A DNA stretch of 11,526 nucleotides from assembly GCA_002708145.1 (NCBI GenBank), contig PAOV01000039.1, forward strand, positions 1 through 11,526, given 5' to 3'. The position numbers and the translations under genes are program-made. Positions 1-6,467 of the stretch are shown here, piece by piece. Source of the DNA: Chloroflexota bacterium (GTDB lineage Bacteria; Chloroflexota; Dehalococcoidia; Lucifugimonadales; Lucifugimonadaceae). Each line of letters opens with the position of its first letter. Position 1 is the stretch's first letter. The notes under the pieces are model-generated. The model was not told the origin of the DNA. It saw only the letters and a list, made by a program, of their open reading frames with translations, and ran no database searches.

Positions 1-16
1 TTATAAAAATAAATTT

Positions 17-25
17 TGATATAAT
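17..25 (+). promoter_or_regulatory. Extended -10 promoter of rnpB
   Basis: The sequence TGATATAAT is a consensus TATAAT (20-25) preceded by TG plus one base, which is the extended -10 form. It ends 8 bases before the first base of the P1 helix of RNase P RNA, the usual distance from -10 to the transcription start. A -35 element would fall at the very edge of the window and cannot be judged. The same TGATANAAT form recurs ahead of nusA and infB. Confidence 0.7.
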
Positions 26-33
26 ATTTTCAT

Positions 34-399
34 GAGGAGAACGGGCGGTCGCCGCTTATGCTATCAGAATTTCTTATATACATAAGGTGAGGAAAGTCCG
101 AGCACCATTGGATAGAGTGCCTGTTAACGGCAGGACGAGGTAACTCGATGGAAAGTGCAACAGAAAATATACCGCCTACATTATGCTAGGTAAGGTTGAA
201 ATGGCGAGGTAAGAGCTCACCAGCTAATTGGTAACATTTGGCGTATGGTAAACCCCACTCGGTGCAAGACCAAATAGGGAAACAATAATCGAATCCACGT
301 AGTTTTCGGGTTGGTTGCTTGACCTTGTAAGTGATTACAAGGCTAGATAGATGACCGTTAATCTTTTAAAGATACAGAACTCGGCTTACAGTTCTCCTC
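34..399 (+). ncRNA. rnpB: RNase P RNA, bacterial class A
   Basis: This is the catalytic RNA of RNase P, which with the RnpA protein removes 5' leaders from tRNA precursors. The ends are set by a perfect nine-pair P1 helix, GAGGAGAAC (34-42) with GTTCTCCTC (391-399). The universal core is present: GAGGAAAGTCCGAGC (89-103) and ACAGAACTCGGCTTACA (374-390) form the P4 region. GGTAAGAGCTCACCAGC (208-224), AAACCCCAC (250-258) and CCAAATAGGG (270-279) are also conserved blocks. The P15-P17 region and the GGTTGCTTGA block (312-321) mark it as ancestral class A. The P15 hairpin (about 279-307) lacks the GGU that usually pairs with tRNA 3' CCA. No U-run terminator follows; the convergent ftsZ stop codon lies 12 bases beyond. 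Identity is secure, and the exact ends rest on the P1 helix. Confidence 0.97.
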
Positions 400-411
400 T
401 TACAAAAAATA

Positions 412-1569
412 TTAATCGCTAATTGATGGTACTATTTCTTCTGGAAAACCTAATTGTTCTTTTTTTTGTAAAGATTTTCTAATTCTATTTTTAGCTGAAG
501 GATGATTTCTTAGAAAAGGTGGTATTTCTATATCATTATTATGATTTTTTAGTACTTCAGAAGCACTCTTAATTTCATCTTCTTCAATATCTGCTGCTGA
601 CGGAAATCCAGTAGCTATTAGAGTTATTTTAATTTCATTTTCCATTTTTGGATCTGTTGTTTGACCATAAATAATATTTGCATCAGGGTGAACTGTTGAA
701 GCTACTATTTCAGATGCAGCTTGCACCTCATGAATAGTTACATCGGGCCCTCCAGTGACATTGAATATTACTCCTCTGGCACCATTTACTTCAACTTCTA
801 GCAATGGAGATTGAAGCGCTTCTTCAGCAGCCTCTATAGCTCTATTTTCTCCTGATCCTTTTCCAATTGCCATCCATGCTGCTCCAGCTCCGTCCATAAC
901 AGCTTTTACATCAGCAAAGTCTAAATTGATTTCACCGGGACAAAGTATTAATTCCGCAATAGATTGTATACCTTGTCTCAATACATCATCAGCCATCTTA
1001 AAAGCTGTTTGTATTGTTACATTTGCGTCTGAAACAGCAGTAAGTCTATCGTTAGGAATAACTATAAGAGTGTCAACTTGCTCTTTTAAGGCTTCTACAC
1101 CCTCTATTGCTTTAGTTTTTCTAACTTTACCTTCAAAATTAAACGGTTTAGTTACAACTCCTACTGTAAGAGCACCTATTTCTTTTGAAATTTCTGCTAC
1201 AACTGGCGCTCCACCGGTTCCAGTTCCACCACCCATTCCAGCTGCAATAAACACCAAATCTGCTCCTTCAAGAACAGATTTAATTTCCTCTCTGTCTTCT
1301 TCATGACATTGCCTTCCTTTAGCAGGGTCTCCTCCAACTCCCAAACCTCTTGCAGTTTGATCTCCTACTCTAAGTTTTAGTGGTATCTCTGAATTTTCTA
1401 GAGCTTGGGAGTCAGTGTTTACAGAAATATACTGAACACCTTCAACTCGTTCTTTATACATTCTATTAACAGCATTTTGTCCTCCTCCGCCAACTCCAAC
1501 TACTTTAATGTTGGCAGTTCCAACTTGCTCGTTATCATCAAATTTTTTATCTAATTCATTATTTATCAT
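412..1569 (-). CDS. ftsZ: Cell division protein FtsZ
   Basis: FtsZ is the tubulin-like GTPase that polymerises at midcell into the Z ring and recruits the division machinery. The 385-residue protein has the nucleotide-binding GGGGQNAV loop (27-34), the tubulin signature GGGTGTG (113-119) and the catalytic T7 loop NLDFAD (215-220). The C-terminal domain continues to about residue 325. A short acidic linker leads to DIEIPPFLR (346-354), which matches the conserved C-terminal peptide that binds FtsA-like anchors. Unusually, 31 more residues follow it, starting with a basic stretch. The ATG at 1569 has no clear Shine-Dalgarno; it is chosen because the tubulin core starts about 20 residues in, as is usual. 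The gene stands alone here, with no ftsA or ftsQ beside it in the window. It is divergent from the thiamine-diphosphate enzyme gene and convergent with rnpB. Confidence 0.97.
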   Translation of the reverse strand: MINNELDKKFDDNEQVGTANIKVVGVGGGGQNAVNRMYKERVEGVQYISVNTDSQALENSEIPLKLRVGDQTARGLGVGGDPAKGRQCHEEDREEIKSVLEGADLVFIAAGMGGGTGTGGAPVVAEISKEIGALTVGVVTKPFNFEGKVRKTKAIEGVEALKEQVDTLIVIPNDRLTAVSDANVTIQTAFKMADDVLRQGIQSIAELILCPGEINLDFADVKAVMDGAGAAWMAIGKGSGENRAIEAAEEALQSPLLEVEVNGARGVIFNVTGGPDVTIHEVQAASEIVASTVHPDANIIYGQTTDPKMENEIKITLIATGFPSAADIEEDEIKSASEVLKNHNNDIEIPPFLRNHPSAKNRIRKSLQKKEQLGFPEEIVPSISD

Positions 1570-1746
1570 AAGAAAAACTCATTTTTTATATTTATTGATT
1601 ATTTTTTTATTGTTATTTTTTAATATAAATAGAAAATAAATTATATTTCTTAATGATTCTATTACTACTTATAAGTTAGAATCTTAGAGGTTTTAATACG
1701 AGATTTAACAATTTTTGTTATTTTTAAATTAAATTAGGAGAAAAAA
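1570..1746. promoter_or_regulatory. Divergent intergenic region with promoters of ftsZ and the catabolic genes
   Basis: This very AT-rich 177-base stretch separates the starts of ftsZ (minus strand) and the thiamine-diphosphate enzyme (plus strand), so it must hold both promoters unless transcription enters from outside. A TATAAT on the minus strand (1645-1640) is a possible ftsZ -10, but no good -35 is visible. No TGATANAAT motif was found on either strand. AGGAG (1736-1740) is the ribosome binding site of the plus-strand gene, six bases before its ATG. A nested palindrome at 1655-1683 is listed separately. Confidence 0.45.
1655..1683. repeat. Nested inverted repeat, candidate operator
   Basis: GATTCTA (1655-1661) and TAGAATC (1677-1683) are perfect inverted arms seven bases long. 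Between them lies the perfect ten-base palindrome ACTTATAAGT (1667-1676). The layout suits a dimeric regulator site in the divergent promoter region, about 65 to 90 bases before the ATG of the catabolic gene pair. It has no U-run, so a terminator is unlikely. In DNA this AT-rich, chance palindromes are common, so the role is an inference. Confidence 0.35.
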
Positions 1747-3435
1747 ATGAATGATATTGAAAAAATAAGCAATGGATTTGATCTTATAGCTTACACATTA
1801 AAAAGTGAAGGTGTTGAGTGGTTAGCATGTTTCCCTAATAACCCATTAATTGAATCATGTGCGAAGTTTGGAGTAAGGCCAGTAGTTTTTAGACAGGAGA
1901 GGGGAGGAATTATGGCAGCTGATGGTTATTCTAGGTTAATGGCAGAAAAAGGTAAATATGGTGTTTTTGCATGTCAACATGGTCCTGGTGCTGAAAATGC
2001 ATTCGGTGGTATAGCGCAGGCTTGGGCAGATGGAGTTCCTATATTATTTTTACCAGAAGGACAATCCATCGAAAAAGAAGATGTTTATCCTAATTTTACA
2101 TCAACTGAAAATTATAAAAATATAACAAAATGGTCTGCATCTGTAAATTCATATCACCGTTTACCTTCTCTTATGAGGAGAGCTTTCTCTGCTCTAAAAA
2201 ACGGCCGTCCTGGTCCAGTGCTTTTGGAAATTCCTAGAAGTCTTAGTGAAATTGAAGTCAAGAAAGAAAAAGGTCAAATATTGGGTATGGAAAATTTTCA
2301 TTCTCCTAAGTCATATTTAGCTGCACCTGCAAAAGAAGATTTAAGAATAGCAATTAAGAAAATAATTAATGCTGATAATCCTGTAATTTGGGCTGGACAA
2401 GGTATTTTGTATTCTGCGGCAACAGGAAAACTTAAAGAATTAGCTGAGTTATTACAAATTCCAGTTATTACAACAATGCCAGGTAAATCTGCTTTTGACG
2501 AAAGACACCCATTATCTTTAGGTTCTGCTAACAGAACTGCACCAAAAGGAGTTTTTAAGTGGTTGTATGAAAGTGATGTTTTGTTTGCTATTGGGGCAAG
2601 TTTGACTGTTACAAATTATGGTATAGACATTCCAAAAGGTAAAACTATTATTCACTCGACAAATAATTATGAAGATATAGACAAGCAATATCCTACAGAA
2701 ATAGGTTTGATTGGAGATGCAAGAAAAACTTTATGTATGATGATTGATGAGGCAAAGTCAATTTTAGGAGAAAATGGTAGAGAAAAAAATACAATTCTTG
2801 AGAACGAAATTAATCGTGTTAAAGAAGAATGGTTAAGTGACTTTGACAAATTACTAAATTCTGATGATGTCCCTATTAATCCTTATAGATTAATAAATGA
2901 AATTAACAAAAATGTTGATCATGAAAATACAATTATGACTCATGATGCAGGTCATCCAAGAGACGAAATTATGCCATTTTATACGGCTACAGTTCCTCAT
3001 AGTTATATTGGTTGGGGGAAAAGTACACATTTAGGATATGGAATACCTTTAATGATTGGTGCAAAAATTGCAGATCCGTCCAAATTTTGTGTTAATTTTA
3101 TGGGTGATGCAGCATTTGGTATGTCTGGTCTTGATCTTGAAACAGCAAATAGATGTGGCGCTCCCATTACTACCATAGTATTAAACAATAAAACCATGGG
3201 AGGGTATAATCACCATATGCCTACAGCTATGGAAGGGTTTGATGCAGGAAATATGACAGGAGATTATGCTGCTATTGCAGAAGGTCTAGGAGGTGTAGGA
3301 ATAAAAATTACTGAACCTAACGAAATTGGTAAATCACTTGCCGAGGCAAAAAGAGTAAACTTTGAAGAAGGAAAAAGTGTCCTACTTGATGTCACTACAA
3401 AGCAAAGTGATGAAATGTCAATATATTCTGAATAA
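1747..3435 (+). CDS. Thiamine-diphosphate-dependent enzyme, acetolactate synthase/benzoylformate decarboxylase superfamily
   Basis: These enzymes make or break bonds next to the carbonyl of 2-oxo acids. The 562-residue length and three-domain order fit: N-terminal pyrimidine-binding domain (about 10-175), central domain (about 200-335), C-terminal diphosphate-binding domain (about 395-550). Glu51, in the FRQERGG stretch, is the glutamate that activates the cofactor. The metal and diphosphate motif begins GDA (453-455) and ends LNN (479-481), so Asp454 and Asn481 are the expected Mg2+ ligands; the usual GDG is GDA here. The start has AGGAG six bases upstream. The enolase-superfamily gene follows 29 bases on, so they are probably co-transcribed. 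True biosynthetic acetolactate synthase is unlikely: no small regulatory subunit gene adjoins, and the N-terminal FPNNPL stretch resembles uncharacterised 'thiamine pyrophosphate-requiring' proteins. Superfamily assignment is secure; the substrate is unknown. Confidence 0.88.
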   Translation: MNDIEKISNGFDLIAYTLKSEGVEWLACFPNNPLIESCAKFGVRPVVFRQERGGIMAADGYSRLMAEKGKYGVFACQHGPGAENAFGGIAQAWADGVPILFLPEGQSIEKEDVYPNFTSTENYKNITKWSASVNSYHRLPSLMRRAFSALKNGRPGPVLLEIPRSLSEIEVKKEKGQILGMENFHSPKSYLAAPAKEDLRIAIKKIINADNPVIWAGQGILYSAATGKLKELAELLQIPVITTMPGKSAFDERHPLSLGSANRTAPKGVFKWLYESDVLFAIGASLTVTNYGIDIPKGKTIIHSTNNYEDIDKQYPTEIGLIGDARKTLCMMIDEAKSILGENGREKNTILENEINRVKEEWLSDFDKLLNSDDVPINPYRLINEINKNVDHENTIMTHDAGHPRDEIMPFYTATVPHSYIGWGKSTHLGYGIPLMIGAKIADPSKFCVNFMGDAAFGMSGLDLETANRCGAPITTIVLNNKTMGGYNHHMPTAMEGFDAGNMTGDYAAIAEGLGGVGIKITEPNEIGKSLAEAKRVNFEEGKSVLLDVTTKQSDEMSIYSE

Positions 3436-3464
3436 AATATAAAGTTTATGAATAAAGGAGAATT

Positions 3465-4640
3465 ATGAAAACAACAAGTTTTAAGACTTTGGTACTAGGA
3501 ACACCTTGGAGAAATTTAACTTATTGCATTATTGAAACAGATGAAGGTATAACTGGTATTGGAGAGGCTAGGGTGTTAGGTAAAACTCATACAGTCACCC
3601 AGTATCTAAAAGATGTCGAGAGGCATTTTATTGGCCATGATCCTTTTGATGTAGAAGCTCTTTATAGGAGAATGACTTTAGAAGATTTTGGTAAGCCAGG
3701 AGAGGTAGTTTATACTGGCCTAGCTTTGGTAGAACTTGCATTTTGGGATATCATTGGAAAATCATGTAATCAACCAGTATATAGGCTTTTAGGCGGTCAA
3801 GTAAAAGACAAAGTTCAGGCTTATGCAAATGGATGGTATACAGTTGAAAGATCTCCTGAACAATATGCTACTGCTGCAGAAAAAGTTTTGGATAAAGGCT
3901 ATAAAGCAATGAAGTTTGATCCATTTGGAAATGGAGATTTAGAACTTGAAAGGCCAGAATTCTATAGGTCGTTAGACCTAATAGAGGCTGTTGCATCAGT
4001 TGCTGGTACTCAAGCTCAAATTATGATTGAGATGCATGGTAGATTTGCTCCATTACAAGCAAGAGAAATTGCTAGATTTATTGAAAAATATAATATTGGC
4101 TGGATTGAAGAGCCTGTTAGACCAGGGGATATACCTGCATTAAAATCTGTTAGACAGCATACATCCTTGCCTATAGCAACTGGAGAAAGGTTGTATGGTG
4201 CACCAGAATTTAGAGAATTATGGAGCACTCAAAGTGTAGATGTGCTTCAACCAGATATTACTCAAAGTGGTGGTATTTTAGAAACTAAAAAGATTGCTTC
4301 AACTGCAGAATCATATTCAATAATGGTTGCTCCTCATAATGTTGGAGGTATAGTATCTACTATGGCAGCGTTGCATTTATGTCTTACACTAAGAAATGTA
4401 AAGATTTTAGAACATTTTAATGACTTTGCAGACCCACATGTAAAAAAAGCGGGATCAGGTTACCCAGAAGTTGTTGATGGATATTTCCCTGTACCAGATA
4501 AGCCTGGTTGGGGTATAGAGTTAGATGAAGATTTTATTCTTTCAAATCCTCCTGAATTAACTAACTCGAAAGTCATGGCTGACCCAGGACTGAATATGTT
4601 TGTAAATTCAGAATGGGCGCAGAGAGGTCAAAAGAAATAA
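3465..4640 (+). CDS. Enolase-superfamily protein, mandelate racemase subgroup; probable sugar-acid dehydratase
   Basis: Members abstract a proton next to a carboxylate held on Mg2+; many of this subgroup dehydrate acid sugars to 2-keto-3-deoxy acids. The 391-residue protein has an N-terminal capping domain (about 1-125) and a barrel domain. Visible barrel residues are Lys150 and Asp152 (KFDPFG), Glu189 and His191 (IEMHGRF), Glu215/Glu216 (IEEPV), Glu241 (ATGERL), the Asp264-His291 pair (QPD and APHNVGG), and Glu316 (LEHF). The order matches galactonate dehydratase-like enzymes, where His191 and His291 equivalents act as acid and base. The first metal ligand is Glu189, where galactonate dehydratase has Asp. 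AAGGAG lies four bases before the ATG. The gene follows the thiamine-diphosphate enzyme by 29 bases and precedes proS by only 7. The specific substrate (galactonate, mannonate or another acid sugar) cannot be read off. Confidence 0.88.
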   Translation: MKTTSFKTLVLGTPWRNLTYCIIETDEGITGIGEARVLGKTHTVTQYLKDVERHFIGHDPFDVEALYRRMTLEDFGKPGEVVYTGLALVELAFWDIIGKSCNQPVYRLLGGQVKDKVQAYANGWYTVERSPEQYATAAEKVLDKGYKAMKFDPFGNGDLELERPEFYRSLDLIEAVASVAGTQAQIMIEMHGRFAPLQAREIARFIEKYNIGWIEEPVRPGDIPALKSVRQHTSLPIATGERLYGAPEFRELWSTQSVDVLQPDITQSGGILETKKIASTAESYSIMVAPHNVGGIVSTMAALHLCLTLRNVKILEHFNDFADPHVKKAGSGYPEVVDGYFPVPDKPGWGIELDEDFILSNPPELTNSKVMADPGLNMFVNSEWAQRGQKK

Positions 4641-4647
4641 AGTTTGT

Positions 4648-6342
4648 ATGAAAGCTTCTAATCTACTATTAAAAACACTCCGTGATATACCATCAGATGC
4701 TGAAAATATCAGCCATAGGTTACTTTTGAGAGCTGGATATGTTCAACAAGTTGCAGCTGGTATATTTAGCTTGTTACCTATAGGAAATAGATCTATTTTT
4801 AAGATTAGAGAAATAATTAGAGATGAAATGAATCTATCAGGTTGTGCTGAAGTTAATATGCCTGTAATCCAACCAAAAGAATTATGGGAAGAATCTGGAA
4901 GAGCTGAAACCTTTTTTCCTCCACTAGCAAATTTTAAGGATAAAAGAGAACGTACTTTAGTTATTGCGCCAACTCATGAAGAAACTGCTACAGCTATGAT
5001 TAGATCATTCGTTTCAAGTTATAGAGATCTGCCTGTAACAATATATCAAATTCAGACCAAATTTCGTGATGAAACGAGGCCTAGAGGAGGGTTGTTGAGA
5101 GTCAGAGAGTTTGAAATGAAAGATGCCTATTCTTTTGATGTGGATGAAAAAGGCTTAGATAAAAGTTTCGAAACTATGCTAAAGACCTACAAAAGAATAT
5201 TCTCTAAATGTGGATTAGAAATGGTAATTGTTGATGCTGATTCTGGAGGTATTGGCGGAAAAGAATCAAAAGAATTTGTGTTAATTGCAGATAGTGGTGA
5301 TGATACTATATTAATCTCACCTGATGAAAGTTATGCAGCTAATTTAGAAAAAGCAGAGTTTATAAAAACTGATTATTCTGAGGATAAAATATTAGATAAA
5401 GAAATTATTGAAACTAAAAATATAAATACCATAGAAAAATTATCTGATTTTTGTAAAATACCAAAAAATAAAATAGCAAAATCGGTTATTTATAATTCAG
5501 ATGGCGAAATTATTATTGCAGTTATACGAGCTGACTACGATGTTAATGAAACAAAACTAAGAAATATTTTAGGATCTAAGGATTTAAGAATAGCTTCATC
5601 TGAAGAAGTAATCAACGCTGGATTTATTCCTGGATATGCATCTCCAATTGACAGAACCAGTATAAAAAGTGTTATAGATGATTCTATAGAAATTGGTTCT
5701 AATTATACAGCAGGAGCAAATAAGGAACATTTTCATTTTAAAAATGTTAATTATCCAAGAGATTTTAGATCAGAAATAGTTGGTGATATTGCTGAGGCTA
5801 AAGAAGGATTTCTATCTCCTAATAATTCAGGCAAACTAATCGCAAAAAAAGGTATAGAAGTTGGACATATTTTTAAGTTAGGATATACTTATTCTGAAAT
5901 TATGGGGGCTGATTTCACAGATAAAACTGGTGAAACTAGACCTATATTGATGGGATGTTATGGAATTGGTATTGGTAGATTACTTGCTGCTGCAATAGAA
6001 GCTAATCATGATGAAAATGGAATAAATCTCCCAGCATCAATTTCACCTTTTACAGTAAATTTAATTGGAATTAATCTTGAAGAAAAAAAAGTAAATGATA
6101 AATGTGAAAAAATTTATGATTTATTATCAAAAAATCATATAGACGTACTTTTTGATAATAGAGATTTGCCACCTGGTGTAAAATTCAAGGATTCGGATTT
6201 AGTTGGGTTTCCTATAAGAATAATTATTAGTAAGAAAAATTTCCAAGAAACTAATATTGAGATAAAGTCACGTAATGATTCAAATAGTAGTTATATTTCT
6301 GAGTCTAAATTAGTAGACTTTATAAATAATTTAATTCAATAA
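4648..6342 (+). CDS. proS: Prolyl-tRNA synthetase, bacterial type with editing insertion
   Basis: This cytoplasmic class II synthetase charges tRNA-Pro with proline. At 564 residues it matches the long bacterial form. The N-terminus aligns with the family start (LLLKTLRDIP, then LLRAGY), which fixes the ATG at 4648. Motif 2 is FRDETRPR (139-146), followed by the FEMKDAYSF block, and motif 3 is GCYGIGIGR (436-444). Between them, about residues 225-395, lies the insertion domain that hydrolyses mischarged alanyl-tRNA-Pro, with a lysine in its AKSVIY segment at the expected editing position. The anticodon-binding domain occupies about 465-564. There is no Shine-Dalgarno in the 7-base gap after the dehydratase gene, so translation may be coupled to it. 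In many bacteria proS stands near nusA and infB, so its link to the genes downstream is ancestral; its upstream neighbours are the unusual part. Confidence 0.97.
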   Translation: MKASNLLLKTLRDIPSDAENISHRLLLRAGYVQQVAAGIFSLLPIGNRSIFKIREIIRDEMNLSGCAEVNMPVIQPKELWEESGRAETFFPPLANFKDKRERTLVIAPTHEETATAMIRSFVSSYRDLPVTIYQIQTKFRDETRPRGGLLRVREFEMKDAYSFDVDEKGLDKSFETMLKTYKRIFSKCGLEMVIVDADSGGIGGKESKEFVLIADSGDDTILISPDESYAANLEKAEFIKTDYSEDKILDKEIIETKNINTIEKLSDFCKIPKNKIAKSVIYNSDGEIIIAVIRADYDVNETKLRNILGSKDLRIASSEEVINAGFIPGYASPIDRTSIKSVIDDSIEIGSNYTAGANKEHFHFKNVNYPRDFRSEIVGDIAEAKEGFLSPNNSGKLIAKKGIEVGHIFKLGYTYSEIMGADFTDKTGETRPILMGCYGIGIGRLLAAAIEANHDENGINLPASISPFTVNLIGINLEEKKVNDKCEKIYDLLSKNHIDVLFDNRDLPPGVKFKDSDLVGFPIRIIISKKNFQETNIEIKSRNDSNSSYISESKLVDFINNLIQ

Positions 6343-6380
6343 ATACATAGAAATATACGTAGGACTTTCAAAATAAAAAA

Positions 6381-6389
6381 TGATACAAT
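6381..6389 (+). promoter_or_regulatory. Extended -10 promoter candidate for nusA
   Basis: TGATACAAT lies in the proS-nusA gap and has the same TGATANAAT form as the elements ahead of rnpB and infB. Its predicted start point, near 6396, would give a leader of about 70 bases containing the terminator-like hairpin. No recognisable -35 lies at the normal distance, as is tolerated for extended -10 promoters. A second option is TATAAT at 6396-6401, which lacks the TG extension. Confidence 0.45.
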
Positions 6390-6404
6390 ATTATTTATAA
6401 TATT
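6387..6404. repeat. AT-only perfect inverted repeat at the predicted nusA start point
   Basis: AATATTAT (6387-6394) and ATAATATT (6397-6404) are perfect eight-base inverted arms separated by TT. The repeat overlaps the end of the candidate -10 and its predicted start point, so it could be an operator or simply AT-rich promoter DNA. The RNA hairpin would be weak. Its role is not established. Confidence 0.35.
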
Positions 6405-6417
6405 ATTTTGTGAGAGA

Positions 6418-6445
6418 AGTGGGCTATGCCCGCTTTTTCTTTTTT
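6418..6445 (+). terminator. Intrinsic terminator-like hairpin in the nusA leader
   Basis: AGTGGGC (6418-6424) pairs with GCCCGCT (6428-6434) around a TAT loop, seven pairs including one G-U. It is followed by TTTTTCTTTTTT, with the run ending at 6445. This is the clearest intrinsic terminator in the window, about 76 bases after the proS stop and 11 bases before the nusA Shine-Dalgarno. It may end the proS transcript, attenuate nusA, or both. The ATG at 6426 sits in its loop, so that ATG is unlikely to be the nusA start. Confidence 0.75.
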
Positions 6446-6456
6446 AGGAAACAAAT

Positions 6457-6460
6457 GGAG
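6457..6460 (+). promoter_or_regulatory. Ribosome binding site deciding the nusA TTG start
   Basis: GGAG lies seven bases before TTG 6468, an ideal spacing. The ATG at 6426 has no Shine-Dalgarno at proper distance and lies in the hairpin. The family's conserved N-terminus begins right after the TTG. Confidence 0.75.
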
Positions 6461-6467
6461 TTTATTT

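Noticed and set aside
926..1306. A 126-codon open frame on the plus strand opposite ftsZ
   Set aside because: It is the reverse-strand shadow of the secure ftsZ gene, with no ribosome binding site and no recognisable domain.
1640..1645. TATAAT on the minus strand as the ftsZ promoter
   Set aside because: There is no TG extension or usable -35, and many such hexamers occur in this AT-rich gap; kept only as a possibility within the regulatory region.
1747..3435. Calling this gene ilvB (biosynthetic acetolactate synthase)
   Set aside because: No ilvH or ilvC is next to it, the motif is GDA rather than GDG, and the partner gene is a dehydratase, so only the superfamily is supported.
6426..6467. 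N-terminal extension of NusA from the ATG at 6426
   Set aside because: The ATG is in a terminator loop and lacks a ribosome binding site, and the added residues do not resemble NusA.
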